Assembly (NCBI RefSeq): GCF_029873635.1 | Contig: NC_080422.1 | Span: forward strand, 16,646,049 to 16,710,048 | Direction: 5' to 3' | Source of the DNA: Malania oleifera | Taxonomy: Eukaryota; Streptophyta; Magnoliopsida; Santalales; Ximeniaceae | DNA: 64,000 nt | In this document: positions 36,402 to 47,202 of the stretch, piece by piece | How positions within the stretch are numbered: position 1 is the first letter of the stretch | Layout: every line of letters starts with the position of its first letter | The notes under the pieces: model-generated | Told to the model about the DNA's origin: nothing | What the model saw: the letters and a program-made list of their open reading frames with translations, nothing else | Database searches by the model: none | Made by a program: the position numbers and the translations under genes

Positions 36402-36761
36402 TGTAGTGATTCAAAATAAATAAATAAATAAATAAATAAATATTATTAATTAAATAATATAATATAATATAATATAATATTATATATATATATATATATA
36501 TAAAAACTTTCAGGAAGGAAATTAGTTCCTTAAGGAGCCCCTCTCATTCAAATGTAGTGATTCAATAAAAAAATAAAAAATAAAAAATAAAAAATAAAAA
36601 ATTAATTATTATTAATTAAATAATATAATATAATAATATATTAATATAATAATCTATATTAATATTATAATATTATATTATATTAATATATTAATATGTT
36701 ATATTATATTATTTAATTAATAATTAATAATTATTTAATTAATTAATTTTGAATCACTACA
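36402..36761. mobile_element. Snap-back inverted-repeat element nested in the hAT element
   Basis: It has 15-bp perfect terminal inverted repeats, TGTAGTGATTCAAAA (36402-36416) and its complement at 36747-36761. A 5-bp direct repeat AAATC flanks it (36397-36401 and 36762-36766). A third TGTAGTGATTCAA occurs internally at about 36553, and from there to 36761 the sequence is almost a single AT-rich hairpin. It is non-coding. Confidence 0.65.
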
Positions 36762-37471
36762 AAATCGATCGGTGAGCAAGGCTTTAGAGATATCGGATTC
36801 TTGCCAGATACAACGCTCTAGCCTCAAAACTTCCAAAATCTAAAAAAAAATAGAAAAAAATTCAGAGTGAAAACAATATAAAAATAATGCACAAACACTG
36901 AAATTAAAATTAGGGTTGATGAAAATTATAGAGAGTCGAAGGTCCGGAAATGATAAACACGAGAGTTGGAGCAAAAATCACAGAGAGACCGAGAGATGAG
37001 AGTGAGTGAGAGTGTGTGAGATGGAGAGATTTTTTGAGAGATGGAGAGGCAGAAACAGTGAGATGGGGCGGGAATTATTGAGATTTTTATTGCATTTGAG
37101 AGAGTAGGATAGAGAGATGTGAGAACTATTGTTACATAATTGGAAATTGGCGAGAGTAATGAGAAAGAGTCAAAGAGAGGAGAGAAAATGCATGGGGAAT
37201 AGGAGAGAATAAAGAGGGCATGGGTTGGGTCCGTTGGGACTTAAATGTGAGAGAGAAATTTGTAAGTTGTCATGAGAATGTAAGGTTTTTGTGGGATGCT
37301 TTTTGAAAATTAAATAATTAAGAGATTTGGTATCTTTTAAGATTTACAAAATATATTAAATAATCCAAACCTACATTATATAAAATATACATAATTATGA
37401 GCCCCCCAAAATTTTGGGGCCCTAGGCAAGATATTCAATGTCCTATATAGTGAGCGGGCCCTGACTTTGAT

Positions 37472-38620
37472 ACCTAAGTAAGGGACTAATGGAAGACTCT
37501 GTATTGCAACAATAGAAAGAAGTAAAAATGAGTGCAATCCTTACCTCCTTTCCAAGTCTTTTTTTTATAGTGGTGGAGGTTGACCCTCCATCAATTCAAC
37601 ATTGATGGACATTATTGTGCTTGTGGAGGTTTTGAGTGTCGTCTTATAACTAATACACCCGAGATCCTCTAAACCATTTTATTTGTTTCTTCTTAGGTGG
37701 CCATAGTTGAAGAATGAAACAATTGAGATAGTGCGATTCCTGACAGCAACAAAAGTATTTTCGTTAGGTTGATAAAACAACTAAAAATCATAAAATCTAA
37801 TTTTTTTTAGTATTTTTCTAAAACAATTGAAAACCAACATTGCAAACAAAAAATTAGTAATGTAAACAAATGCATTATTAGAGTCTATTTTTTACTATGC
37901 AAAAATGAATGTAAAAAACGAAAAAATAGAAATGATACAAAATAGACCCTTATCCTTGTATATTTTCTTTTTTCTCAATGCTTAATCGAAGTTTCAAACA
38001 AACCTAATAAAAATTCTTATTTTCAAGAATTTTAAATCACTTCATATTAACTTTTGTATTCACATTGATTGGTGGGATTCAATTAATGAAGGGTTTTAAT
38101 TAATTTGATATCTCATTCTATTGTTCAAATTTTAGAACTCGAAATCCCTCACATATATTGCACTTGATATGATAAAATGACATATTTAGAAATAAAAAAA
38201 AGTACTAAAAAAGGGTTTGTAAAATTTAAAATTTAAAAAGAAAAAAATTTTAAAAAATAAAATGCCAAGGAAATCATAAAATAAATCGTATCGCATCCAC
38301 ATTTTTGCTTGATTGAAAATGAAAGAATTTATTATTAGAGATTCCATCCCTCATTTTTATTGGAATTCAAAAGATTTGTCAAGTTAATCCACGACACAAA
38401 CTCAAAGTCAAAAATTATGCATTTAAAAAACAAAAAACAAAAAAAAGAAAAAGAAAAAGGCAGCAGCTAGCAAAGCAATAAAACTTGGAATTCCCCCAAA
38501 CAGTACCCGATGTTCCCGTGCCAATCATGCCATGCCATGTTCTTCTTTTACTTTATTTCTTCATGCATGTTCCCATATTCTTCCTTCATATATATATAAA
38601 AGAAATCTACATTAATTCAA
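37472..38620. other. Intergenic sequence, no gene recognised
   Basis: 37472-37800 continues the sequence interrupted by the hAT insertion. The rest is AT-rich with A-runs (38215-38260, 38427-38460). Confidence 0.5.
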
Positions 38621-38624
38621 GTAG

Positions 38625-38985
38625 AAGTGAGTATAATTCGGTTCGATTTAGTTTTTATTTTTGTTGAATTTTAATTTTTGGTTTTCGATTCGATTTTTAG
38701 GTTCGGTTAACCGAATAGTATAAATTAATAATAAATAATTATATTTTATATATATTAAAAATACATTTTTATAAATATATTAAAATATTAAATCAGTTAA
38801 TTGATTTAACCGAAATTCAGTTCGGTCGGTTTTGGGTTCGATTAAATATGAAATTTCGGTTAATAAGATTTTTTAATAAAAAATTTTCAGTTAATGAGAT
38901 TTTTTAATCAAATTTTTTTATTAATTCAATTAATTGACCGAATTCACCGAACCAATAGAATGCTCACCCCTAAATTCAAGGTAAC
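38625..38985. mobile_element. CCGAAT-rich MITE-like element, copy 4
   Basis: It runs from GTGAGTATAATTCGGTTCG to GAATGCTCACCCCT. It is in the opposite orientation to the copies at 24370 and 27403 and contains GGTTAACCGAATAG and CAGTTCGGTCGGTTTT. This is the best-preserved GCTCACCCCT terminus of the family in this window. Confidence 0.5.
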
Positions 38986-40154
38986 AGAATCTAAGTATTG
39001 AGGATTTTTTTAAAATCTTTTTCCCCCTTTTGCGTGCTTTATCCAAATTAGATTTATTTGGCACATAAAAATAAAATAAATTTATTCTTTATAATTTTAT
39101 AAATTCATGGTATAAGTTTTTATTTTATTTTTTCATTCTAAATTCATTTCTTTCTAGTCTAATAAACATGCGATAAATTTAAATTTGATTGAATTTAAAC
39201 AAATGAATTTTACCCGAACTAAATATAACGTCTGAAATTTATGAATCCAAATATAATATAAAATAATTTATTAAGACCATATTTAAAAACGTGAAATTCA
39301 ATTGCACCTCATATTTGAATTTATCTATACCAGATGTATTTGCTCCAATTAGTCCAATACAAATCAAAATTTAAGAACTATCTTTCCCTACTTTCAATGT
39401 AATCTCTTGTATACAATTAACAATTAATATTTAGGGAACATTAGTGTTCTTATAGTTATGACAGCCTTCCCTAGCTACAATGTTCTCATAGAATTCATTA
39501 AGAAAGAAAAAAAGAAAGAGGGTCGTTGGTTGGTTGGTTCAAGGTTGACAAATTGTTTTATAGACGTTACTTTTTGTGGTATTGATTGAAAGTATTTTAA
39601 AATTGATTAGAGTAGTGGAAAGTTGAAGTCTAGTAATTGAAGTAGGGATGAAATAGTAGATCAACGGGTAGATTAGGGTTGGAGTGTTAATGGGGGATGC
39701 TCAAATTGATTTAGGTTTGAATTCAAGTTCATTTCGTTTACTTAGTGAATCTGTAAATAGATATTCGTACCATCCAATTGTAGAAATGAGTACATATTAA
39801 TATTTTGCAGTAAATTTATTTTTATTTTTTTAATTTTCTTTCATATTTCAATGTTTTGAGATGACCATTTATTTACTTATTATGTTACCGAGTCGGGATT
39901 TTAGTTGATTTGATTTTATAAGATAGGTCATCATTACTAGATTTCTTTTTCATTTAAACGTACGGGTTATGAGTCAACCATTGGTCCTTAATTAAATAAT
40001 ACTTGAATTTATTAAGAAATTATCAAACTTATAATTTTGGTACTAAATTAAATATTATATTTTAAATGCTTATTGCATCATTTTAAATTTCTATTTCAAC
40101 AAGTAAGCTTAGTCAATCCTTGGTCCCTAAAGAATTTTTTCATCAATTAATTAG
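38986..40154. other. AT-rich intergenic sequence
   Basis: No gene or repeat boundary was recognised. The last five bases (ATTAG, 40150-40154) precede a Copia LTR and may be half of its target duplication. Confidence 0.5.
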
Positions 40155-40607
40155 TGTTGTGTATAAACTTGTATATGCATAGTAGAATCTAAACGCAGCA
40201 ACCAATGAAGGACAAATATAGAAGACACACGCAGTATATCTGAAAGCAAGCATAATAACACAAAATTTACGTGGTTCGGTAATGCCTACATCCATGGGAG
40301 CAATTGGCAAAGGTTTTTATTATGTAAATGTCAAAGGAGACAATACAATACAATTCACAATGATCTTCTCTTCTACATACACTTGTATAGATAAAGTTTT
40401 CTTAGGAGGTTTCCCCCTAAAACCCAACCAACTTAACGTTTATTTTCAAATTTTAAATTCAACCTCGCTGCCCAAAAAAAAACCGTCGACGGTTTTAGAA
40501 AATCCATTGACGGTTTCAAATAGTACTGAAATACTACAACAGTTGAACTGCTGCATTTTGAATTTCTTTCATGCTTTCCTTTTGAATGTGAGCCATAATT
40601 CACAACA
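40155..40607 (-). repeat. Copia LTR of element A
   Basis: It is 453 bp. It carries AACCGTCGACGGTTTT and CCATTGACGGTTTC (40484-40520), GTCGAC-type motifs shared with other LTRs in this window. A GTGGTTCGGTAATGCCTACA block is shared with 46850-46870 and 50065-50090. Confidence 0.8.
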
Positions 40608-40708
40608 AACTCCACCTTGGCGAACATAAGCCCCTTAGGAGAAACCGAAAAACATGAACTCGCCGCTCCACCTTGAACTTGGAATGTTAGGTTGGGTTTG
40701 TCTCCCTT

Positions 40709-41170
40709 CTAGCATTTGGAGACATGAAACAAGTCCAAGCAATGCTTGAACTTTTTAGTAGTAACCGGTTTTGTCAAAATGTCTGTTGCATTTTCAGATG
40801 TGTGAACCTTCTCCAATACAAGTTCACCTAAAGTAATCAATTTTCGGACCCTGTGGAACCTTACATCAATATGCTTGGTTTTAGCATGATACTCTTGATT
40901 CTTTACCAAGTAGATAGCGCGTTGACTGTCACAACGTAGCACAATCCCACTTTACTGTATACCCAACTTTTTGACCAAACTGGTAAGTTATAAGACTTCT
41001 TTTGCAGCTTCGGCAATTGCCATGTATTCAGATTTAGTTGTAGACAATGCTACCAAGGATTGTACCATGGACCTCCAACATATAGGTCCTCCCACAAGGG
41101 TAAAGATATAACCTGTTGTAGACCTTCTGTCATCCATATCCCCTGCATAATCAACATCAACAAACCCCAC
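40709..41170 (-). pseudogene. Copia RNase H remnant (element A)
   Basis: In order: GFVDVDYAGDMDDRRSTTGY, WRSMVQSLVALSTTKSEYMA and IAEAAKEVL. After a break come LRCDSQRAIYLVKNQEYHAK, TKHIDVRFHRVRKLI and NATDILTKPVTTKKFKHCLD. This is a complete-looking Copia RNase H region interrupted by one stop/frameshift near 40950-40990. Confidence 0.85.
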
Positions 41171-41257
41171 AACTGATGGACTATCCTGTTACTTGTTGAT
41201 CATGATGTCATAACTAGAAGTACAACGTCAATATCTAAAAATCCATTTAATGACTTC

Positions 41258-42466
41258 CTAATATTGTCTACCCGGATTAGAGAAAAACTTACTCACCACA
41301 CTCACTGCATGTGTCAAGTTTGGTATTGCACACACCATGTCATACATTAAACTCCCCACGCTGCTAGCATAAGGGACCTTTGACATGTCTCGGATATCAT
41401 CATCCGTACTTGGGCATTCAACAGTAGAAAATTTAAAGTGACTCACTAAAGGCGTACATACTGGTTTAGCATCAGCCATGTTGAACCTTTTCAACACCTT
41501 CTCCACATAACCACCCTGAGATAATCACAACCTCCCTACAGTTTTGTCCTAGTGAATCTCCAGCCCAAGTATCTTTTTGGCTGGACCAATATCTTTCATG
41601 TCAAACTCTTTATGCACTTAATAGACTCTTTAACTAATTTACCTCAATTAAATCCTAAGCAACTATTAACATGTCATCGACATACAACTATAAGAAAATA
41701 AGAGAACCGTCATCAAGCTTCTTCACATACACACAATAGTCATGCTCACATCTTTTGTAGCCTATCATCATCATCATATAGGAATCAAATCTTTTGTACC
41801 ATTGCCTTGGAGACTATTTCAGCCTGTAAAGAGACTTCTTTAACTTGCAAACTAAGTGTTCTTACCCTAGTTCACTAAATCTCTCCGACTGTACCATATA
41901 ACTCAATTCCTCTAAGTCACCATGGAGAAATGCCGTCTTCACATCCATTTGTTCCAAATGCAAATCATAATGAGCTACTAACTCCAACACTACCCTGATG
42001 GAAGTGTGTCGGACCACAGGTGAAAAGATTTCATTATAATTTATTCCCTTTTTCTGTGACTAGGTGCTATTAACTATGCCTTGAATTTCTCTCCTTCATT
42101 TTCTGAAATTGCTTCATTTTTCCTATATACCCATTTGCAACCTATTGCCCTCTTCCCATTTGGAAGCTCCACCAACTCCCAAGTTTGATTTTTATGTAGT
42201 AATTCCATTTCCTTAATCATAGCACCAATCCACCTACCTTTCTCTTGGCTGTGCACTGCCTCTTGAAAAGTTGTTGGATCATTGCAATTGGTAATGAAAG
42301 CATAAAATACTAACTTTTCAAACTCATACCTTGGTAGTGGTCTGATAATGCGTTTGGATCTCCGTATAGGAATATTGTCGATTTGCTGGTTTCCCGAGTC
42401 AGAACCCTTTGCAACTGGAAGACCAAGATCATTATCATTGTCTTGAGTTTCTAACTCCACCTGCAC
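41258..42466 (-). pseudogene. Copia reverse transcriptase remnant (element A)
   Basis: 42466-42074 gives the linker and RT start (RRSKRIIRPLPRYEFEKLV, then NQTWELVELPNGKRAIGCKW). 42060-41560 is RT text with frequent stops. 41506-41258 ends with the RT connection (MEKVLKRFNMADAKPVCTPL, then VPYASSVGSLMYDMVCAIPN). Confidence 0.8.
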
Positions 42467-42470
42467 AACA

Positions 42471-42746
42471 TAATACCTTTAAATTTCAAATTTTTAATTC
42501 ATTTTCTCTCCTTTTTCTATTATTAAATTATGAAAATTATCCGGGCCTTTACATTAACCCTTTCGTTTTTCACTGTTTTACTGTTACTGGGCTGCGGTTA
42601 CACAAAACCGTTGATGGTTTTCTAGTCCCCCACCAAACCGTCGATAGTTTGGTCTGCACCAAAACATCTTCCAACTTTTTTATTTTTTCTTATTATTTAA
42701 ATTTTCTGGGTCTCTAAAGAAAGTCTCAGGAAGTCTGAGACTTCCT

Positions 42747-42784
<38 letters not shown>

Positions 42785-42930
42785 CATATATGTATAATAT
42801 TGTTATAATACTATATTATTTAATTAATAATTATTAATTAATTAATTAAATTTTTTATTTTTTATTTTTACACTTCCATGCATATTATTTTTGGGGTCTT
42901 TACATTCTCCCCTCCTTATAAAAATTTCTA
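42471..42930 (-). mobile_element. Gypsy LTR fragment with polypurine tract
   Basis: On the minus strand a purine tract (AAGGAGGGGAGAA, complement of 42905-42917) leads into TGTAAAGACCCC (LTR start at 42904). That matches the tract-plus-TGTAA junction at 29316-29331. The LTR piece contains ACCGTCGATAGTTTGG / AACCGTTGATGGTTTT motifs (42604-42654) and a (TA)n tract (about 42752-42778). A second TGTAAAGGCCCGG start-like phrase occurs at 42555 (minus strand). Confidence 0.6.
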
Positions 42931-42937
42931 CCCTACC

Positions 42938-43405
42938 GTCAGTGGTAGGGTACGTGGATGCTGACTACACAGGAGACTTGGATGAAGGGAGGTCTACCAC
43001 ATGGTATGTATTTACCCTTGTGGAAGAATGTGTTTGTTGGAGGTCTATGGTATAGTCACTCGTTGTTTTATCAACTACTGAGTCGGAGTACATGGTAGTG
43101 GCTGAGGCTGCCAAGGAAGTGTTGTGGCTTATAGGATTGGTCAGGGAGCTAGGTGTCCAACAAGGTGGAGTTCGACTGCAGTGTGATAGCCAAAGTGTCA
43201 TGTACTTAGTAAAGAATCAGGTGTACCATGCGAGGACAAAACACATTGATGTGCGATTTCATAGGATGAGGGAACTGATTGCTTCGGGTGAACTTCTACT
43301 TGAAAAGGTTCACACGTTTGACAATGCAACTGATATGCTGATGAAGCCAGTCACAATGGACAAGTTCAAGCATTGCTTAGACCTGATCAGTGTCTCCAGG
43401 TGCTA
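42938..43405 (+). pseudogene. Copia RNase H remnant
   Basis: It reads VVGYVDADYTGDLDEGRSTT, then, after an internal TAG, SLVVLSTTESEYMVVAEAAK, LQCDSQSVMYLVKNQVYHAR, TKHIDVRFHRMRELI and KPVTMDKFKHCLDLISVSRC. The final 104 codons (43092-43406) are uninterrupted. Confidence 0.85.
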
Positions 43406-44078
43406 GATGGGAGACGACCCCAATCTATTGTTTTAGGAGGAGCAGCGGTTATGCTTTTAGATTTCTCCTAAGTGGTGAATATTCGTCAAGGTGGAGATTA
43501 TTAGAAATGTGACTTATATTTGAGTGGAACGCATACAACGAGAAAGCATTGTGAAGCAAAAACAAGAGAGAAGTTTGCAGGAAGAAATTGTCGTTAGTTT
43601 GGGCGATGGTTTGCTCGACAGTTTCAGCCTTGAGGGATAACTGTCGACGGTTTCAGATAATCTGCATGGAATTGCTTTTGGCTTCAAACCATCGACGGTT
43701 TCGTTCGGCGCAAGTTACAATTTTACAATTTGGTGATCAGTAGATTGGGAGGATTAGAGGATTTTTCTACGGGGATTGCAATAGGGATGATTTAGATAGG
43801 TTCTAAGGTTCTTGTACGCTTAAGGTTCAATTATAATCATATATTGTAACCCTAGTTGTAAGCTTGACATTGTGATAGTGAAAATTTCAGTTGTTGTTCC
43901 TGTGGACATGGACACATTGTCGAACTACGTAAATCTTGTGTCTTTGATTATTGCTTTCGTTGATTCTCTTTGGGAGTGGTTGCTTATTCCTTATTGTTCA
44001 TCATTGAGTGCTTGCATTGCTTGTTCCATGATTGTTTCAAGTTTGTGTGAGACTTTTTGTTGCGCTCTTGCACCAACA
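42938..44078 (+). mobile_element. Copia 3' end fragment: RNase H plus LTR
   Basis: RNase H (42938-43405) is followed by the purine tract AAGGTGGAGAT (43488-43498) and an LTR of about 580 bp (43499-44078). The LTR has TATTAGAAATG at the start, probably a mutated TGTTAG, and CCAACA at the end. It carries CTGTCGACGGTTTCAG and CCATCGACGGTTTCG motifs. It lies in inverted orientation relative to element A of a similar lineage. Confidence 0.8.
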
Positions 44079-44149
44079 AATAGCATTAGGAAATAAAGGT
44101 GTACTGCAATTGCATGTTGTGTTGTACATAATATTATTAGAATGAATGC

Positions 44150-44345
44150 CCGTCAGTCGTCAAGATGACTTATTTGAGGAATTTGGAGAAGAAGATATGG
44201 TTATTGGAGAAGAAACGAATGCAAATGCCTCTCAACTTATTGAATATGATACTATCCTAACTATGCATCATGGCTCATAAACGTGATGAAATTGCTCGAA
44301 AGATGTGGGATGATTATAGTAATGAAGATCATAATTTTCAGTGAT
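44150..44345 (+). pseudogene. Possible tail of a transposase-like gene
   Basis: One frame reads RQDDLFEEFGEEDMVIGEE and then ASQLIEYDTILTMHHGS before a stop. Another overlapping frame reads KRDEIARKMWDDYSNEDHNF before a stop. The RDEIARKMW ending recalls C-termini of plant PIF/Harbinger-type nucleases, but I cannot confirm this. No terminal repeats were identified. Confidence 0.25.
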
Positions 44346-44604
44346 TGGTGTAACTTTATTGTAATAGAAAACTATGTGATTTCCATTTTTTTGTTATTGA
44401 TGGATTATTTCAATTTGTAAGAATTAATAGACTTATGTTGGTTTTTTTTTTTTATCTTTCAATGACTTTGTACTAACTACTTTCTTTGTTTTGGTCTTTT
44501 TATCATCTTTTATTTTTATTTTTATATTTATTACTTTATGGTAACATCCGTTTCAATTTTTTATTTTATTTTATAATAATGGTTGTATTACAACATATTA
44601 TTAA

Positions 44605-44862
44605 AAGGGCAAAAGACACTAACCTTATATGAGGTTTCAAAAATACCATAGATCTCTCATAAGGTTTGTCAAAAAGATGAATGCCACCTTAAAAAGACAT
44701 GTCTCTTTTTTTTTTTTGCAAAATATAAGATGAGATTTGTGTCTTTTTTAACAAATGAATTCTTAAAACATCAGTTAATGTTTATGAAAATTTTGAAACG
44801 CTAGGGAGGGTTTTATTTATTTATTTTTGTCAAATATTAAGGGAGGTCAGTGCCTTTTGCCC
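44605..44862. mobile_element. MITE with terminal inverted repeats
   Basis: The left end AAGGGCAAAAGACACTAACC is matched in reverse complement at the right end, where it reads AAGGGCAAAAGGCACTGACC. The element is 258 bp and non-coding, with internal TTTCAAAAATACC and TTTGTCAAAAAG phrases. The target duplication is unclear. Confidence 0.6.
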
Positions 44863-46404
44863 TTATTATAATTTCAAAAGATAAAGAAAAAAATTGAAAA
44901 CAAACAATCAAATAGACTTTATGTTTTAATTTTAATTTAAAAAAATGAAAAAAGACAACCAAACAGGTTTTTAGGTTTTATTTTCAGTTTCGAAAATAAA
45001 ACCAAATAGGTTGTAGGTTTTAGCTTTTAGTTTCTATTTTAAAATTTTAATCTTCATTTCATTTTTCAAATTTTTAAGAGTGAGACCAAACGGTCCTAAA
45101 CCACTTTGGTCACATGATTTGCATGGTACCACGGGGGTAATGAGTTACTCTACACGAGATTGATTATTCCCAACACATGGGTCCCACCTTCCTATGGTTA
45201 GCATAGCACATTATTATTATTGTTAGATTATTTTTGAAAAATTATAGCAATATATCACTGCCTGCATTAAGAATTTACCTAAAAATGAAATGAAATTAAT
45301 GAACTAGCAAATAAAATAAAATAAAATAAAATAAAAAGTTGGCATGTCAAATTGGGAGTTACAAATGTAACTTTTAATTTCTGAAAAAGCAAAAGTATAA
45401 GTCCACAAAAAATTTACCTGAAAATGCAACGAAACTAGAGAATAAAAAAAATGAAAATTTTATGACAAAAATATAAAATTTTGAAAGCTTATTTTATTCT
45501 ATATATGTTTTTATGTACCAAATAAATACTTGTGATGTTAAAATTATTCAAGCCCATGGTTAGTGTTTTTTTTTTAATAAATTACATTGCATATTGTAGA
45601 TAAGAATGAAGATAATTATCATATATTTTTGAGCTTTTAATTATAAGAAAAGATTTATTTCTAATTTCTATTTAAGCACAAATGACATAGTTTAAATTTA
45701 AATTTTATTTAATTGTATGTCACTATATCTATTATTTACTTATACTTCAAGGGGCAAGAAATGTCATCTCTTGCATATCTGTGACTTTGTTTATTACGAA
45801 AAAGAAAAATTTGAAACTTTTTAGTGGTATCATTGAGTTTAATTAAAAAAAATTATGAGCCAAGGAATAAATTTATAGAGACTTAATTGGTATTAAAAAC
45901 AAAAATGATAATTTAAGTAAGTATGGTTTTATAACAATAAAATTAATTCATTTTTTTTTTCTTCCTTTCAAAGAGATTATCATAGTTGTTCTTTTGTTTT
46001 TGTTTTATTTTGTTTTGTTTCAAACCATCATGATTTATGGTACGTCCTTTTCTTGCATGTTCCCACTCTACTATTCGACCAATAATGCTATGAGTCTTCT
46101 AATAGACATTCCAGTGATTAAAGATTGAAATATTCTTGTTAGAAGTCTTCGGCTCAGGGGGATGAGAAGGAATATGAAATGGGAGATGGGTTACCTCTAG
46201 CTCAAGTCCAGTATGAACTTTTAATCGATAAAAAAAATTAAAAAAATGTTATATGACACAGATTCATGTTAGAAGAATTTTATTTTAAAAATTATTTTTT
46301 AAAATAAATATTATTTAAGTTTAAATTCAACATTAGTTTTAATATTTAAAAAATTACTCCACGTTGCAAACCAAAACTTAAAATTGAGTACTTTTTAAAA
46401 TAAC

Positions 46405-46452
<48 letters not shown>

Positions 46453-46840
46453 TGTATATCTTTTGTATCCTAAAAAAGAGATTTCTAGACTTTGCATCTA
46501 ATTGAATTGTGGGAATATAACAAAATTTCCTTCATGAATCAAACTTAATTCAAATAGAGTTTTCTAAAACATATTAGACCCATGTTGCGAGTTGTTTCGG
46601 AAGCGATTCATCCTTCCCATATGCAGCATACAACTCTCTGTTATACTACTATATGTATATAAATTTATTTTCTAATTTTGACTAAGCATGCTTGTTTTCG
46701 CAACGTTATTTTATTTGGTAAAAAGAAAATGATTTCGCTTAAGATTTCAAAAATTTTAGGACTTCCTTTAAGGATTCACAAATTTAAAAAACTTTCCTAA
46801 AATTTGTTAAAAAAATATAAATCTTTATTTGTATACTTTT
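44863..46840. other. AT-rich intergenic sequence with microsatellites
   Basis: No gene is seen. An (AAAAT)n run lies at about 45308-45336 and a compound (TA)n(TATG)n tract at about 46408-46457. Confidence 0.55.
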
Positions 46841-47202
46841 TGGTTCGGCAATGCCTACATCCACGGAAGAAATCGACACAACAATTTCACTAAGAAATTA
46901 TAAATACACAATACACTTCTCAAAATGATCTCTCACTTCTCACAATACCCTCAGACAAGGATATATAGACTTTCCTTCAGAGGTTCCCCCCAAAAACCAA
47001 TCAACTTAACGTTCAAATTCAAATTTTGAATTTCTGTCTTGCAGCCCAGAAACCAAACCGTCGACGGTTTTCTAAAATTCTCTGAAACTATTGACAGTTT
47101 GAGATAATGAGAGTATGTTTCTGAAGTTCTCTGAAAATTTCAAAGAAACCGTTGACAGTTTCATAAGAGCCACAACAAACTATTGACAGTTTTCTCTCAC
47201 TT
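46841..47202 (-). repeat. Truncated 3' LTR of element B
   Basis: It aligns with the middle of the 49958-50496 LTR (TTCGGCAATGCCTACATCCA, then CTTAACGTTCAAATTC). It contains AACCGTCGACGGTTTTC plus three CTATTGACAGTTT / CCGTTGACAGTTT variants (47055-47200), with ATATATAG at about 46971. Confidence 0.8.

Larger units (their letters stand above)
35042..37463 (-). mobile_element. Decayed hAT DNA transposon with 8-bp target duplication
   Basis: The ends are short inverted repeats: TAGGGTTAGCTC at the left and, in reverse complement, CAGGGCCCGCTC at the right, extending into GGCCTTAGGCAA / TTGCCTAGGGCC. The flanking 8-bp repeat ACTTTGAT (35034-35041 and 37464-37471) is a hAT-type target duplication. 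Minus-strand transposase remnants occupy 35232-35990. A second inverted-repeat element sits at 36402-36761. The terminal and target sequences are clear although the gene is broken. Confidence 0.85.
40155..42470 (-). mobile_element. Copia 3' half (element A)
   Basis: Minus-strand element consisting of a 453-bp 3' LTR (40155-40607, TGTTGTG..CACAACA), a purine tract (complement of 40608-40625), RNase H (41170-40709) and RT (about 42430-41258). The RT start is preceded by the integrase-RT linker (42466-42200). Homology to its relative at 46841-50496 stops at about 42470, where Gypsy LTR sequence begins. Gag, protease and integrase are missing. Confidence 0.85.
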
